Source: Streptosporangium roseum DSM 43021 (lineage in GTDB: Bacteria > Actinomycetota > Actinomycetes > Streptosporangiales > Streptosporangiaceae). Taken from it: a stretch of 64,000 nucleotides of DNA. Positions within the stretch are counted from its first letter, which is position 1. The number at the start of each line of letters is the position of its first letter. The notes under the pieces were generated by a model. The model did not search any database and was not told the DNA's origin. It saw only the letters and a list, made by a program, of their open reading frames with translations. The stretch spans positions 2,914,001 to 2,978,000 of the forward strand of contig NC_013595.1 in assembly GCF_000024865.1 (NCBI RefSeq), given 5' to 3'. Made by a program: the position numbers and the translations under genes. Shown here piece by piece: positions 7,824 through 15,510 of this stretch.

Positions 7824-9149
7824 GTGATGAGTTCAGCCGGAGAGGGCCTGTCTCGTCCGTTACCCGAGCAGGTTCGCTTACATGTCGTAGAGCTGGCATC
7901 CCAGATCCTGGGGTCGATGCCGGCCTCGGCCGTGCCCCTGCCTCTCAGGGGAATCGCCAGGTTCGACCCTCGTAAACGCGCCAAACTGGGCAGTGCGCCG
8001 ATCGCCGCCCAGCTGGAGAGCGACAAGAAGTTCCGCGAGCTGGTCGCCGAGACGTTGAGCGCGGGCTGGCCCGAGCTGGTGGCCAGCCTCGCCGAGGGCG
8101 TCATGCCGCCGGCCGCCGAGCCCGTCCTGGTCGCCGCCGCCGCCTATCTGACCCGGCCGCCGGGCTGGGCGGGGATGGTGGAGATCGCCCGCGCGGACCT
8201 GGAGCAGTCGGCCGCGGCGGCGGAGGGCTCGGCGCAGGAGCAGACCCTCACCCGGCTGCGCGAGCAGCTGGCCGCGCAGAAGAGCTCCGCCAAGGAGGAG
8301 TCCGACCGGCTGCGCGAGCAGCTCAAGACGGCCCGTTCGGAGATCTCCGACCTCCGCCGCAAGCTGCACGACGCCCGCGAGCGGGCCAAGGCGGCCGACG
8401 CGCGGGCTGCCGAGGTGGAGGAGGCCGCGCAGGAGGTCAAGGCCGCCGCCGCGTCGGCGGGAAGCGCGGGGGAGAGCGAGCTGCGCCGCCTCCGTGAGCG
8501 CGTGGCCGATGCCGAGCGGCAGCTGGAGGCCACCCGCCGGGCCGCCCGCGAGGGCCGGAGCGTGGAGGACACCAAGGTCCGCATGCTGCTCGACGCCCTC
8601 CAGGACGCCGCCGCCGGGCTGCGCAGGGAGCTCGCCCTGCCCTCCAGCATCAGCCGGCCCGCCGATTCGGTGGCCTCGGTGGCACCCGGCAGGCAGGGGG
8701 TCCAGGCGGTGCCCGCCAGGGCGCTCGCCGACGACGACCCGGTCCTTCTCGACCAGCTGCTCGCCCTGCCGCAGATCCACCTGATCGTGGACGGCTACAA
8801 CGTGACCAAGTCCGGCTACGGCACGCTCACCCTCGCCGACCAGCGCAACCGCCTGCTCACCGGGCTCGGCGCGCTGTACGCGCAGACGCGCACCGAGCTG
8901 ACCTGCGTCTTCGACGGTGCCGAGCTGAACGGCCCGGTCCCGGTGTCGGCTCCCCGGGGAGTCCGGGTGATGTTCAGCGCTCCCGGCCAGATCGCCGACG
9001 ACCTGATCCGCCAGCTGGTCCGCGCCGAGCCCGCCGGCCGGGCCGTCGCGGTGGTCTCCTCCGATCGCGAGGTGGCCGAGTCGGTCCGCCGGATGGGCGC
9101 GCGGCCGGTTCCATCGGTTCTGCTCCTGCGACGTCTCGGGCGCGGCTGA
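7824..9149 (+). CDS. NYN (YacP-like) nuclease-domain protein with coiled coil
   Basis: A 441-residue protein. The N-terminal 120 residues are helical and unrecognised. Residues about 130-290 are a charged, Ala/Glu/Arg-rich coiled coil. The C-terminal 125 residues are a NYN/PIN-like domain with acidic positions in LIVDGYNVTKSGYG, CVFDGAE and SAPGQIADDLI, followed by VVSSDREV. NYN domains are metal-dependent RNA nucleases of the Rae1/YacP group. The start is GTG 7824 (ATG 7827 also possible), preceded by GTAGGGG. A role in RNA turnover is inferred from the family. Confidence 0.86.
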   Translation: MMSSAGEGLSRPLPEQVRLHVVELASQILGSMPASAVPLPLRGIARFDPRKRAKLGSAPIAAQLESDKKFRELVAETLSAGWPELVASLAEGVMPPAAEPVLVAAAAYLTRPPGWAGMVEIARADLEQSAAAAEGSAQEQTLTRLREQLAAQKSSAKEESDRLREQLKTARSEISDLRRKLHDARERAKAADARAAEVEEAAQEVKAAAASAGSAGESELRRLRERVADAERQLEATRRAAREGRSVEDTKVRMLLDALQDAAAGLRRELALPSSISRPADSVASVAPGRQGVQAVPARALADDDPVLLDQLLALPQIHLIVDGYNVTKSGYGTLTLADQRNRLLTGLGALYAQTRTELTCVFDGAELNGPVPVSAPRGVRVMFSAPGQIADDLIRQLVRAEPAGRAVAVVSSDREVAESVRRMGARPVPSVLLLRRLGRG

Positions 9150-9195
9150 ACCTTTTGGCCTTATGGTGCATCGGATCACACTGGAGGTTGATTCG

Positions 9196-9810
9196 ATGCA
9201 GAAGATCATCGCACTGGTCTGCGCCGCACTCGTGGCCGGTACGGCCGCCGCCGCCCCCGGCATCCCCAAGGGCTTCCTGCTGTACGAGAAGGCCGCGGCC
9301 ACGAAGGACCGCGACCCCGAGACCAACTGGAAGGTCAGCGACTCGCCGAAGGCGCGGTTCGCGGTCGACCCGTGTGGCAGGGGCGCCGTCGGCAAGGCGG
9401 GCCGGGTGGCCGCGCGGACGGTGACATTCACCGGTGTGCCGGACTTCATGAAGGTCGAGCAGGTGCTCCTGTACGGCTCCAAGGCGGCCGCGGAGCAGGC
9501 CATGGCCCAGGTCCGCGCGGCGCTGTCCGCGTGCGGGGCCAGGAGCGACAGCGGCGCCGGCTACCGCTACGCCTCCACCGCCGTGACCGGCCTCGGAGAC
9601 GACGCCCTGAAGGTCTCCGGGCAGGCCTACTACGGCAAGAAGGTCGGCATCGGCGGAGACCGGAGCGTGGTGGTCCGCAAGGGGAACGCGGTGCTGGTCT
9701 ACCTCCGGGCCGGGGAGTACTACAAGCCGGTCAAGCGGGACTGGGCCGACCAGGTGAAGGACGCCACCAGGATGACCGCGAAGATCTGCGGGATCGCCAC
9801 CTGCGCGTAA
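9196..9810 (+). CDS. Secreted protein of unknown function
   Basis: A 204-residue product starting MQKIIALVCAALVAGTAAAAPG, a standard signal peptide with likely cleavage after AAA. ATG 9196 is chosen because GGAGG lies nine bases upstream; an earlier in-frame GTG at 9163 would bury the signal peptide. The mature part has cysteines around VDPCGRG, LSACGAR and KICGIATC that could form disulfides, and a central VEQVLLYGSKAAAEQAMAQV stretch that loosely recalls the PknH-type extracellular sensor domains of actinobacteria. I cannot name a function. It stands alone between the NYN and NlpC/P60 genes. Confidence 0.75.
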   Translation: MQKIIALVCAALVAGTAAAAPGIPKGFLLYEKAAATKDRDPETNWKVSDSPKARFAVDPCGRGAVGKAGRVAARTVTFTGVPDFMKVEQVLLYGSKAAAEQAMAQVRAALSACGARSDSGAGYRYASTAVTGLGDDALKVSGQAYYGKKVGIGGDRSVVVRKGNAVLVYLRAGEYYKPVKRDWADQVKDATRMTAKICGIATCA

Positions 9811-9895
9811 AGAGCAAAACAGCCAAAAAGGTGAGCTAACCCTTACTGGTTCTGTACTATTCCGCCCAGGTCTTTGCACTGGGGGAGGCGGCGTC

Positions 9896-10888
9896 GTGGC
9901 CGTGGCGGGTATGCCGGTTGGGTTCGGGCGGATGCCGATGGCCGTGGGGGTGGCGCTCGCGCTGTTCTTGCTACCGGTCGGCGGTGCCTTCGCCGAGCCG
10001 AAGCCGACCGTCGCCCAGGCCAAGAAGAAGCTGGAGAAGCTCAACGACCAGGCCGACAAGGTCGTCGAGAAGTACAACCAGGCCGGCGAGAAGCTGAAGA
10101 AGGCCCGCAAGAAGTACCGGACGCTGAACGGCGACCTCACGCGCCAGAACGCCACGGTCGCTGGGCTGCGCCAGGAGCTCGTCACGATGGCGGTCAGCAG
10201 CTACCAGCTCGGCGGGGTGAGCGGCTGGGAGAGCATGATCAACCAGCCCGACCCCGGAACGCTGCTGAGCGGTCTGGCCGCCGTCGACCAGATGTCCGCC
10301 TCCCGCGCCCGGTCCCTGGGCGCCTTCGACGAGGCCAACAAGCTGCTGCGGGTGAGCCGCGACAAGGCCAAGGAGGCCCTGGCCGAGGCCGACAAGACGC
10401 GTGACGAGCTGGCCGCGGAGAAGGCCAAGGCCGAGAAGATGGTGAAGGCCCAGACCAAGCTCCTGCGCGAGCTGGGCACCTTCCAGAGCGGCAATCCCAA
10501 CAGCACCGGGATCCAGTACAACGGCCCGGCCTCGGGCAACGCCCGGGCCGCCCTGGCCTTCGCCTTCGCCCAGGTCGGCAAGCCCTACCAGTACGGCGGC
10601 ACGGGCCCGGGGGGCTGGGACTGCTCCGGCCTCGTCCAGGCCTCCTGGCGCAGCGGCGGCGTCAGCCTTCCCCGCACGACCTGGGAGCAGTGGAGCTGGG
10701 GCGCGAGCCGCAAGGTCTCCATCAGCGAGCTCCAGGCCGGGGACCTCATCTTCAGCGAGGGGCTGGGCCACGTGAGCCTCTACGCGGGCAACGGCAAGAT
10801 CGTCCATGCTCCGCAGACCGGTGACGTCGTCAAGGTCGTCCCCCTGTCGGCCTACGGCCGCCGCCTGGTCGGGGCCGTCCGCCCCTGA
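9896..10888 (+). CDS. NlpC/P60 peptidoglycan hydrolase with coiled-coil N-terminus
   Basis: A 330-residue secreted cysteine peptidase that cuts peptide cross-links of peptidoglycan (RipA-like). A signal peptide ends near GGAFAEP (about residue 36); residues 40-200 form a Lys/Glu-rich coiled coil; the NlpC/P60 domain occupies about 215-330 with catalytic Cys in GGWDCSGLV, His in LGHVSLYAGNG and the third polar residue in IVHAPQ. The start is GTG 9896 with GGGGGAGG nine bases upstream. In related proteins the coiled coil autoinhibits or docks to the FtsEX system. No riboswitch is seen here, unlike the second NlpC gene at 14.8 kb. Confidence 0.92.
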   Translation: MAVAGMPVGFGRMPMAVGVALALFLLPVGGAFAEPKPTVAQAKKKLEKLNDQADKVVEKYNQAGEKLKKARKKYRTLNGDLTRQNATVAGLRQELVTMAVSSYQLGGVSGWESMINQPDPGTLLSGLAAVDQMSASRARSLGAFDEANKLLRVSRDKAKEALAEADKTRDELAAEKAKAEKMVKAQTKLLRELGTFQSGNPNSTGIQYNGPASGNARAALAFAFAQVGKPYQYGGTGPGGWDCSGLVQASWRSGGVSLPRTTWEQWSWGASRKVSISELQAGDLIFSEGLGHVSLYAGNGKIVHAPQTGDVVKVVPLSAYGRRLVGAVRP

Positions 10889-11050
10889 CGCCCGAGGTCG
10901 TGCCGCCTGCTCCTCGGCGGCGGCTTTCGGCGGCGGCGGTGGTTGCCGTCGTCCTGTGTGCGGTGGCGGTGGGCTTCCTGCTCCCGGGAAGGGCCGTCCC
11001 TCACCGTCCTGCCCCCGCCCGAGGGGGCTTGGCCGACGATGCTCTTCTCC

Positions 11051-11107
11051 GTCCGGCTCCGTCCGGCTCCGTCCGGCTCCGTCCGGCTCCGTCCGGCTCT
11101 GTCCGGC
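11051..11107. repeat. Tandem 10-bp repeat
   Basis: The unit GTCCGGCTCC occurs four times head to tail, followed by one copy ending TCT and a partial sixth. It lies in the intergenic space between the NlpC gene and lemA, and nothing else in 10889-11138 looks coding. Confidence 0.9.
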
Positions 11108-11138
11108 GACAAAGGGGATGGTGGGGAGGCCGGGGACC

Positions 11139-11708
11139 TCATCGCCGGGACCGCGCCCGGACCCGGCCGCAGTCCTCATCCGGTGCCCGGAAGTACTCGC
11201 GCCGCGCGAAGCCGGTCACGCCCGCCACGATGTTGGCCGGGACCATCTGGATCACGCTGTTGTAGATGAGAACGGCGTCGTTGTGGTGCTGCCGGGAGGA
11301 GGCGATCCGGTTCTCGACGGCGGCCAGTTCCTCCCGCAGTTCGATGAAGTTCTGGTCGGCCTTCAGGCCGGGAAGGGATTCGGCCACCTCGAACAGCTTT
11401 CGCAGCGCCCCGGACAGCGTGTTCTCGGCGGTCGCCCGCTCGGCACGGGTCTGGGCGCTGATCGCCTGGGCGCGCGTGGCGAGCACCGCTTCCAGGGCCT
11501 GCCGCTCGTGGGCGGCGTGGCCCTTCACGGTCTCCACCAGGTCGGGGACGAGCTCGTGACGGTGCTTGAGCTGCACGTCGATCCGGGCCCAGGCGTCGTC
11601 CACCGCGCTGCGCTTGCGGACCAGGCCGTTGTAGGTCGAGACGATGAGCAGGACGAGGAGCAGCACGAGGACCAGGGCGAGAAAGACGAGAACGGCCTGA
11701 GTGACCAA
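11139..11708 (-). CDS. LemA family protein
   Basis: A 189-residue protein with one N-terminal membrane helix (AVLVFLALVLVLLLVLLIV) followed by the LemA motif STYNGLVRKRSAVDDAWARIDVQLKHRHELVPDLVETVKG and a long helical bundle ending NSVIQMVPANIVAGVTGF. LemA proteins are membrane-anchored helical proteins of unclear function, often linked to envelope stress or proteases. The frame is open to 13058, but the start is placed at TTG 11706-11708 because a GGGAGG ribosome site lies five bases upstream and the product then begins at the membrane helix. Confidence 0.9.
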   Translation of the reverse strand: MVTQAVLVFLALVLVLLLVLLIVSTYNGLVRKRSAVDDAWARIDVQLKHRHELVPDLVETVKGHAAHERQALEAVLATRAQAISAQTRAERATAENTLSGALRKLFEVAESLPGLKADQNFIELREELAAVENRIASSRQHHNDAVLIYNSVIQMVPANIVAGVTGFARREYFRAPDEDCGRVRARSRR

Positions 11709-12154
11709 GGGAGCCTCCCGGGGAGAGTGGCGGCGTGCGCGGACCCGGTCCGCCGCGCGGTGACCATCTGACCCCGGACCCCTTGCACCTCGCCTGCAGA
11801 AGCATTTCGCGCCCGAGGCCGGTTCGTGCCCGAGGTTGGTTCGTGCCCGTCGTCGGTTCGTGCCCGAGGTCGGTTCGCGCCCGTCGTGTCCGGTCATGAA
11901 GGCGGCCGCCTCGTGGCCGAGGCCGGCGAAGGCTCCGCCGAGGCCGGTGACGTGCCCAAGGGTGGAGGTGACGTGCCTGGGGAAGGAGGGAGGTGACGTG
12001 TCCGGGTGGTGGAGGTGACGTGCCCGGCGTGGTGGAGACGAGCGCGCCGTCCGGGGGCGGCTCGATTTCGCCGTCCGGTTTCCCCCCGCGGGCTCGTCCG
12101 CCGGAGCGGATGGCCGTACAGGGGCGTCTGCCGGAGCGGATGGCCCGCGCCGGG
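11709..12154. repeat. Non-coding stretch with three families of short repeats
   Basis: No gene is convincing here. About 11819-11885 holds imperfect copies of a 21-base unit containing GGTTCGTGCCCG; about 11946-12025 holds four copies of GGTGACGTG with variable GGAGGTG flanks; about 12096-12147 holds two copies of GCCGGAGCGGATGGCC. Open frames through it follow the repeats and have no ribosome sites. Confidence 0.7.
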
Positions 12155-12739
12155 TCACCTGTCGAAGTGGATGGCCTGGAGGAGATCCGCGGAGGCTCGG
12201 CCCAGGACGGTGACGCTGGAGGCCGGGGGGAGGGTACCGGTGCGGGCGTGGGCGACGAGCACGCGCCAGCGGCGGCAATGGCGCGCGAAGGTGGCGTCGG
12301 CCACGACCCTGCCGCGGGCGCGCTGGCCCGCACGGGCGGTCTGGGGATCCACGTCGAGCATGATGAGGTGGAACTCGCCGCCCGAGCGGCGGGCGAGCCA
12401 GGCGAAGCCGTACAGCATGTGAGGCCACGTCCCCCGGTTGTGGGCGACGACGGAGCGGCCGTCCGCCACGGCTCGGGCGATGCGCCAGACGTGGGTGGCG
12501 TGCACGATCGGGGTGCGGATCCGCTTGGGCGCCGAGGCGAGGCGGCGAGCCCACAGGTTGCGGGACTGCCGTGAGTCGATCACTCGCACCGCGCTGATCG
12601 TCACCGGCCGGGTCTCGGTGCCCCGCAGCTGGTACAGCCGGTCCAGGAGGGTGCTCTTGCCCGCGCCGGGCAGTCCGGTGAGTATCACCAGCGACCCGGA
12701 TGGATAGTGCAGAGTCTCGGCGGAGACCGGGGCGGCCAA
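12155..12739 (-). CDS. Small P-loop ATP-binding protein
   Basis: A 194-residue protein with a Walker A motif LTGLPGAGKSTLLDRL (about residues 19-34), of the AAA_33/zeta-toxin-like or kinase-like P-loop group. A conserved-looking segment SVVAHNRGTWPHMLYGFAWLARRSG and a Walker B-like strand FHLIMLDVD follow. A basic stretch RVIDSRQSRNLWARRLASAPKRI might bind nucleotide or nucleic acid. The start is TTG 12737-12739 with GAGGTG upstream. The family is a P-loop kinase-like ATPase; the substrate is unknown. It sits alone between two repeat-rich stretches. Confidence 0.75.
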   Translation of the reverse strand: MAAPVSAETLHYPSGSLVILTGLPGAGKSTLLDRLYQLRGTETRPVTISAVRVIDSRQSRNLWARRLASAPKRIRTPIVHATHVWRIARAVADGRSVVAHNRGTWPHMLYGFAWLARRSGGEFHLIMLDVDPQTARAGQRARGRVVADATFARHCRRWRVLVAHARTGTLPPASSVTVLGRASADLLQAIHFDR

Positions 12740-12840
12740 GCGGCACCTCGCAGAACAGCGCGTAAGCGGACGGGTCAGGATAATCGCAATCGCGCGATTC
12801 CGGAAGCGCAGTGCCCGCCGGCCGCCTCGCCGAGGGTGCA

Positions 12841-12918
12841 GGCGGTGAGGCCGTGCCCGTGCGGGGGACGCCGTGGGCGGGCGGTGAGGCCGTGCCCGTG
12901 CGGGGGACGCCGTGGGCG
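12841..12918. repeat. 39-bp direct duplication
   Basis: Two adjacent, essentially identical 39-base units (12841-12879 and 12880-12918), each starting GGCGGTGAGGCCGTGCCCG. They lie in the 12740-13176 gap between the P-loop gene and tetR, where I see no gene. Confidence 0.85.
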
Positions 12919-13140
12919 GCCCCGTCCGTGGGCCAGGCGTGGGCGGTCCCCGGCCACGGTGACGCGGTACGGCTGCACTCCGGGGACGTCGCGGGCGCCT
13001 GTGCCCGTGGGCCAGGCGTTCTGTCCCGTGCGGGCGTTCTGTCCGTGAGGGGGGACACGCGGCCGGCCGCCGAACGCGGTGTGGCCGCGCTGGTGGTCGC
13101 GGGTGCGGGCAGGCGTCGGCGCTGCCGTGCCTCCCCGTTT

Positions 13141-13176
13141 TTCGATAGACATCGGTATGGTCAATATAACGATAGC
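13141..13176 (+). promoter_or_regulatory. Candidate promoter for a leaderless tetR transcript
   Basis: A TATAAC -10 element at 13165-13170 lies seven bases before the GTG at 13177, the spacing expected for transcription to start at the start codon. The flanking AT-rich patch has a repeated CGATAG (13143 and 13171) that could be part of an operator. No good -35 is evident. Confidence 0.4.
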
Positions 13177-13836
13177 GTGCTGAATGTGGTCAAGGATCAG
13201 GAGCCGAAAAGGCGCTACCAGTCCCGCCTCCGTGAGGACGGCACGCGGCGCACGCGCCAGGCGATCGTCGCGGCGGCCGGCGAGCTGTTCGTCGCGAACG
13301 GCTACGTGGCCACCTCCCTGGCCGACATCGCCGTCGCCGCCGGTGTCGCGCGCCCGACCGTCTTCGCCGCCTTCGGCTCCAAGCCGGCGCTGCTGCGCGA
13401 GGTGCTCGACCAGGCCCTCGCCGGTGACGACGCCCCCGTCCCGGTGGCCGACCGGCCGTGGTTCAAGCCCGTCTGGGACGCGACCACGCAGGCCGCCGTC
13501 CTCGACGCCTACGCGCAGGTGTGCGTGCTCATCGGGGGGCGCGCGGCGGCGCTCTTCGAGACCGTCCGCCGGGCCGCGGACGCGGCGCCCGAGGTGACCG
13601 AGCTGTGGGACACGCTGCAGGCCAACCGCCGCGCGGGGGCGCGCATGGTGGTCGAGCGCCTGCGGTCGACGGGGCCCTTGCGGCCGGGACTCGACGGGGA
13701 GCGGGCCGTCGACGTCATGTGGCTCCTCAACGACCCCGCCCATTACAGCGCCATGGTGCAGCGGTGCGACTGGCCCGCCGACTCCTTCCGCGACTGGCTG
13801 GCGGGCGTGATGCGGGACGCGCTGCTCCCTCGCTGA
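13177..13836 (+). CDS. TetR family transcriptional regulator
   Basis: A 219-residue regulator. The N-terminal helix-turn-helix reads TRRTRQAIVAAAGELFVANGYVATSLADIAVAAGVARPTVFAAFGSK, typical of TetR, followed by an all-helical ligand domain. The long upstream open frame (to 12811) is repeat-derived, so the start is set at GTG 13177 (GTG 13186 also possible) just downstream of a -10 element. There is no ribosome site, consistent with leaderless translation. Its target is unknown; the following gene is an RHS remnant, so it may regulate only itself. Confidence 0.85.
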   Translation: MLNVVKDQEPKRRYQSRLREDGTRRTRQAIVAAAGELFVANGYVATSLADIAVAAGVARPTVFAAFGSKPALLREVLDQALAGDDAPVPVADRPWFKPVWDATTQAAVLDAYAQVCVLIGGRAAALFETVRRAADAAPEVTELWDTLQANRRAGARMVVERLRSTGPLRPGLDGERAVDVMWLLNDPAHYSAMVQRCDWPADSFRDWLAGVMRDALLPR

Positions 13837-14381
13837 GAACGGCCGGGCGGTCGGCGCCCTCGTCCCCGGCGGCCATCTGTCCGTCGCCGAGTACGACCGG
13901 TACGGCCGCGTGGTGCGCGAGCTCACCGCGCACAACCGGGCGCCGGCACTCGGCAAGGACAGCTACCGTCTCGCCGAGCTCACCATCACCCGGTTCGACG
14001 CGCCCGAGCGCGCCGAGCTGCTGTCCACCCGCTCGATCTACGACGCCGCCGGGCGGCGCCAGGGTCGTCGGCAGGGAGGGGCCGGCCCGCCTGCAGCCCA
14101 CCACCATCCACGGCGACGTGGGCACCGAGCTGGAGCCGGAGACCGGGACCGCGACGGTGCTCGACTACGACGAGTACGGCGTGGCGCGGTCGGAGATCCG
14201 GCGGTACGGCTGGCTGGGCGGCACGCGGAGCCCCGCGGAGACCCTCGACGGGACCGTCCGGCTGGGCGGCCGCCTGTACGATCCGGCGTTCGGCCGGTAC
14301 CTCCAGCCCGGCGCGGTGCCCGCGGAGGCGGGCAACGCCTGCGAGTCCTGGTACGGCGACCCGGTGGGACGGAGGAATTGA
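13835..14381 (+). pseudogene. RHS-repeat (polymorphic toxin-like) protein remnant
   Basis: Two collinear pieces of an RHS-type protein. The first (13835 to about 14052) reads VAEYDRYGRVVRELTAHNRA...LAELTITRFDAPERAELLSTRSIYD. The second, in another frame (about 14055-14381), reads TATVLDYDEYGVARSEIRRYGWLGG, then VRLGGRLYDPAFGRYLQPG and ESWYGDPV. The last parts match the conserved RHS core end (GxRxYDPxxGRFLxxDP), after which the toxin tip would normally begin; here a stop follows. There is no start region, a frameshift, and a large internal deletion relative to normal RHS proteins of over 1500 residues. The first residues overlap the tetR stop. Confidence 0.8.
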
Positions 14382-14686
14382 AGATCGAATGCAGTGTGAC
14401 GAATGTTACAGAAGTGACGGCCTTCGGATGATGATCATAATAATGTGACGAGGGTCATAAAAAAATAACGGAACCGCCTATCACGCAGGGATTACGGAAC
14501 CGGGCGGGGTGCTTGTCGATCTCCATTTCCCTGGCATAGCTTTGCTGAAATTTGGTGATCGGAGTACCTTCTGGCGTCGCGGTGGCAAGCCATGTCGCCG
14601 CGCCGAATGCCTGCCCGAAGGTCAGGCATTCCGCAGAAAATCCAATTGGCCGCCGCTCCCCTGAGGGGTTGGACCCCATCGCGGCG
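14382..14686. other. Non-coding leader region ahead of the riboswitch
   Basis: This stretch is AT-richer than its surroundings at 14400-14470 and shows no credible gene; a minus-strand open frame (14455-14742) would be antisense to the riboswitch and has no ribosome site. A promoter-like pair TTGTCG (14513-14518) and CATAGC (14535-14540), 16 bases apart, could start the riboswitch transcript. A perfect 9-bp stem GGCCGCCGC/GCGGCGGCC (14648-14656 and 14681-14689) overlaps the first three bases of the riboswitch P1 helix. Confidence 0.4.
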
Positions 14687-14822
14687 GCCTGCCGAATCCG
14701 TGCAGCCAGGAGGCATGGAACCGGGGACCCAAGGGCCCTCAAGGTATGGCCAGGGGTGAATCGGCATATTTCATGCCGTAGGGCGACTTCCCCGCCCGAA
14801 TCCGTCAGCTAACCCGGTAGGC
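14687..14822 (+). ncRNA. ydaO/yuaA cyclic-di-AMP riboswitch
   Basis: The consensus blocks of this class are present in order: GCCGAATCC, CCGGGGACCCA, CAGGGGTGAATCGGCA, a CGGCAT/ATGCCG hairpin, then GGGCGACTTCCCCGCCCGAA and TCCGTCAGCTAACCCGGTAGGC. The ends GCCTGCC (14687-14693) and GGTAGGC (14816-14822) pair as P1. It lies 26 bases ahead of an NlpC/P60 cell-wall hydrolase gene, a classic actinobacterial target of this switch. The class binds cyclic-di-AMP and generally turns expression off when the ligand is abundant. Confidence 0.93.
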
Positions 14823-14848
14823 ATCAGTGGAAGCCCCAAGGAGAAATC

Positions 14849-15433
14849 CTGTCTACCACCCTGCGTAACCCCCGTCTGTCGCGCCTTGCCCGCCTTTCCC
14901 TCGGCGGTGCCGCACTCACCCTGACCGCCTCGTCCGGAGCGGTCGTGCTGGGATCCACGGCGGCACAGGCGACGACGGACATCGTGGTCGCGGTCCAGGC
15001 CAAGAGCACGGCGAAGGCCGAGAGTACGGCGAAGGCCAAGACCACCCGGACGAGCAAGGTCGCACGACAGAAGGTGAAGGCACACAAGGCCGTCTCGGCG
15101 GCCACGAAGCAGATCGGCGATCCGTACCGGTGGGGAGCCTCCGGCCCCGGCTCGTTCGACTGCTCCGGGCTCGTCCAGTACGCGTGGCGCAAGGCCGGCG
15201 TCTCCCTCCCCCGGATCACGCACAGCCAGTACCGCGCCGTCAGGAAGAAGGTCTCGTGGAGCAGCCTGCGCCCCGGTGACCTGATGTTCTTCTACGGCAA
15301 GGGCCACGTGGGCATGTATGTCGGCAAGGGCAAGATGGTCCACTCGCCGAGCAGCGGCAAGACGGTCCGGATCGTGAAGCTGAAGGGGTACTACAAGTCC
15401 TCCTTCGCCGGAGCGGTCCGTCCCGGCGGCTGA
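14849..15433 (+). CDS. NlpC/P60 cell-wall hydrolase under riboswitch control, apparent CTG start
   Basis: A 194-residue secreted cysteine peptidase of the NlpC/P60 family. The start is placed at CTG 14849: AAGGAG (14838-14843) lies five bases upstream, and translation from there gives a full signal peptide (STTLRNPRLSRLARLSLGGA... ending near AAQA). No ATG, GTG or TTG is in frame at a suitable distance; a later GTG (14943) would cut away the signal peptide. The catalytic domain (about 80-194) shows GSFDCSGLVQYAW, GHVGMYVGKG and MVHSPS. A short Lys/Ala/Thr-rich linker joins the two. A terminator hairpin follows. Confidence 0.88.
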   Translation: MSTTLRNPRLSRLARLSLGGAALTLTASSGAVVLGSTAAQATTDIVVAVQAKSTAKAESTAKAKTTRTSKVARQKVKAHKAVSAATKQIGDPYRWGASGPGSFDCSGLVQYAWRKAGVSLPRITHSQYRAVRKKVSWSSLRPGDLMFFYGKGHVGMYVGKGKMVHSPSSGKTVRIVKLKGYYKSSFAGAVRPGG

Positions 15434-15445
15434 CCCCGAGCGAAT

Positions 15446-15480
15446 CGGCCCCGTCCATCCTCCGCGGATGGACGGGGCCG
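15446..15480 (+). terminator. Hairpin terminator after the riboswitch-controlled gene
   Basis: A perfect 15-bp stem (15446-15460 with 15466-15480, arm CGGCCCCGTCCATCC) closed by a five-base loop, 10 bases after the stop codon. No T-run follows. Confidence 0.85.
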
Positions 15481-15510
15481 CTCCATGCCGGTCGAGTAAC
15501 ATCAGCTCAT

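Noticed and set aside
11051..11107. Tandem repeats considered as a CRISPR array
   Set aside because: Units are directly adjacent with no spacers, and no cas genes are present in the window.
12811..13176. N-terminal extension of the TetR protein from ATG or GTG starts near 12811
   Set aside because: The extension translates a 39-bp duplication and GC-rich spacer, has no similarity to regulators, and lies upstream of a -10 box.
14455..14742. A 95-codon minus-strand open frame across the riboswitch
   Set aside because: It overlaps a structured RNA element on the opposite strand and has no ribosome site.
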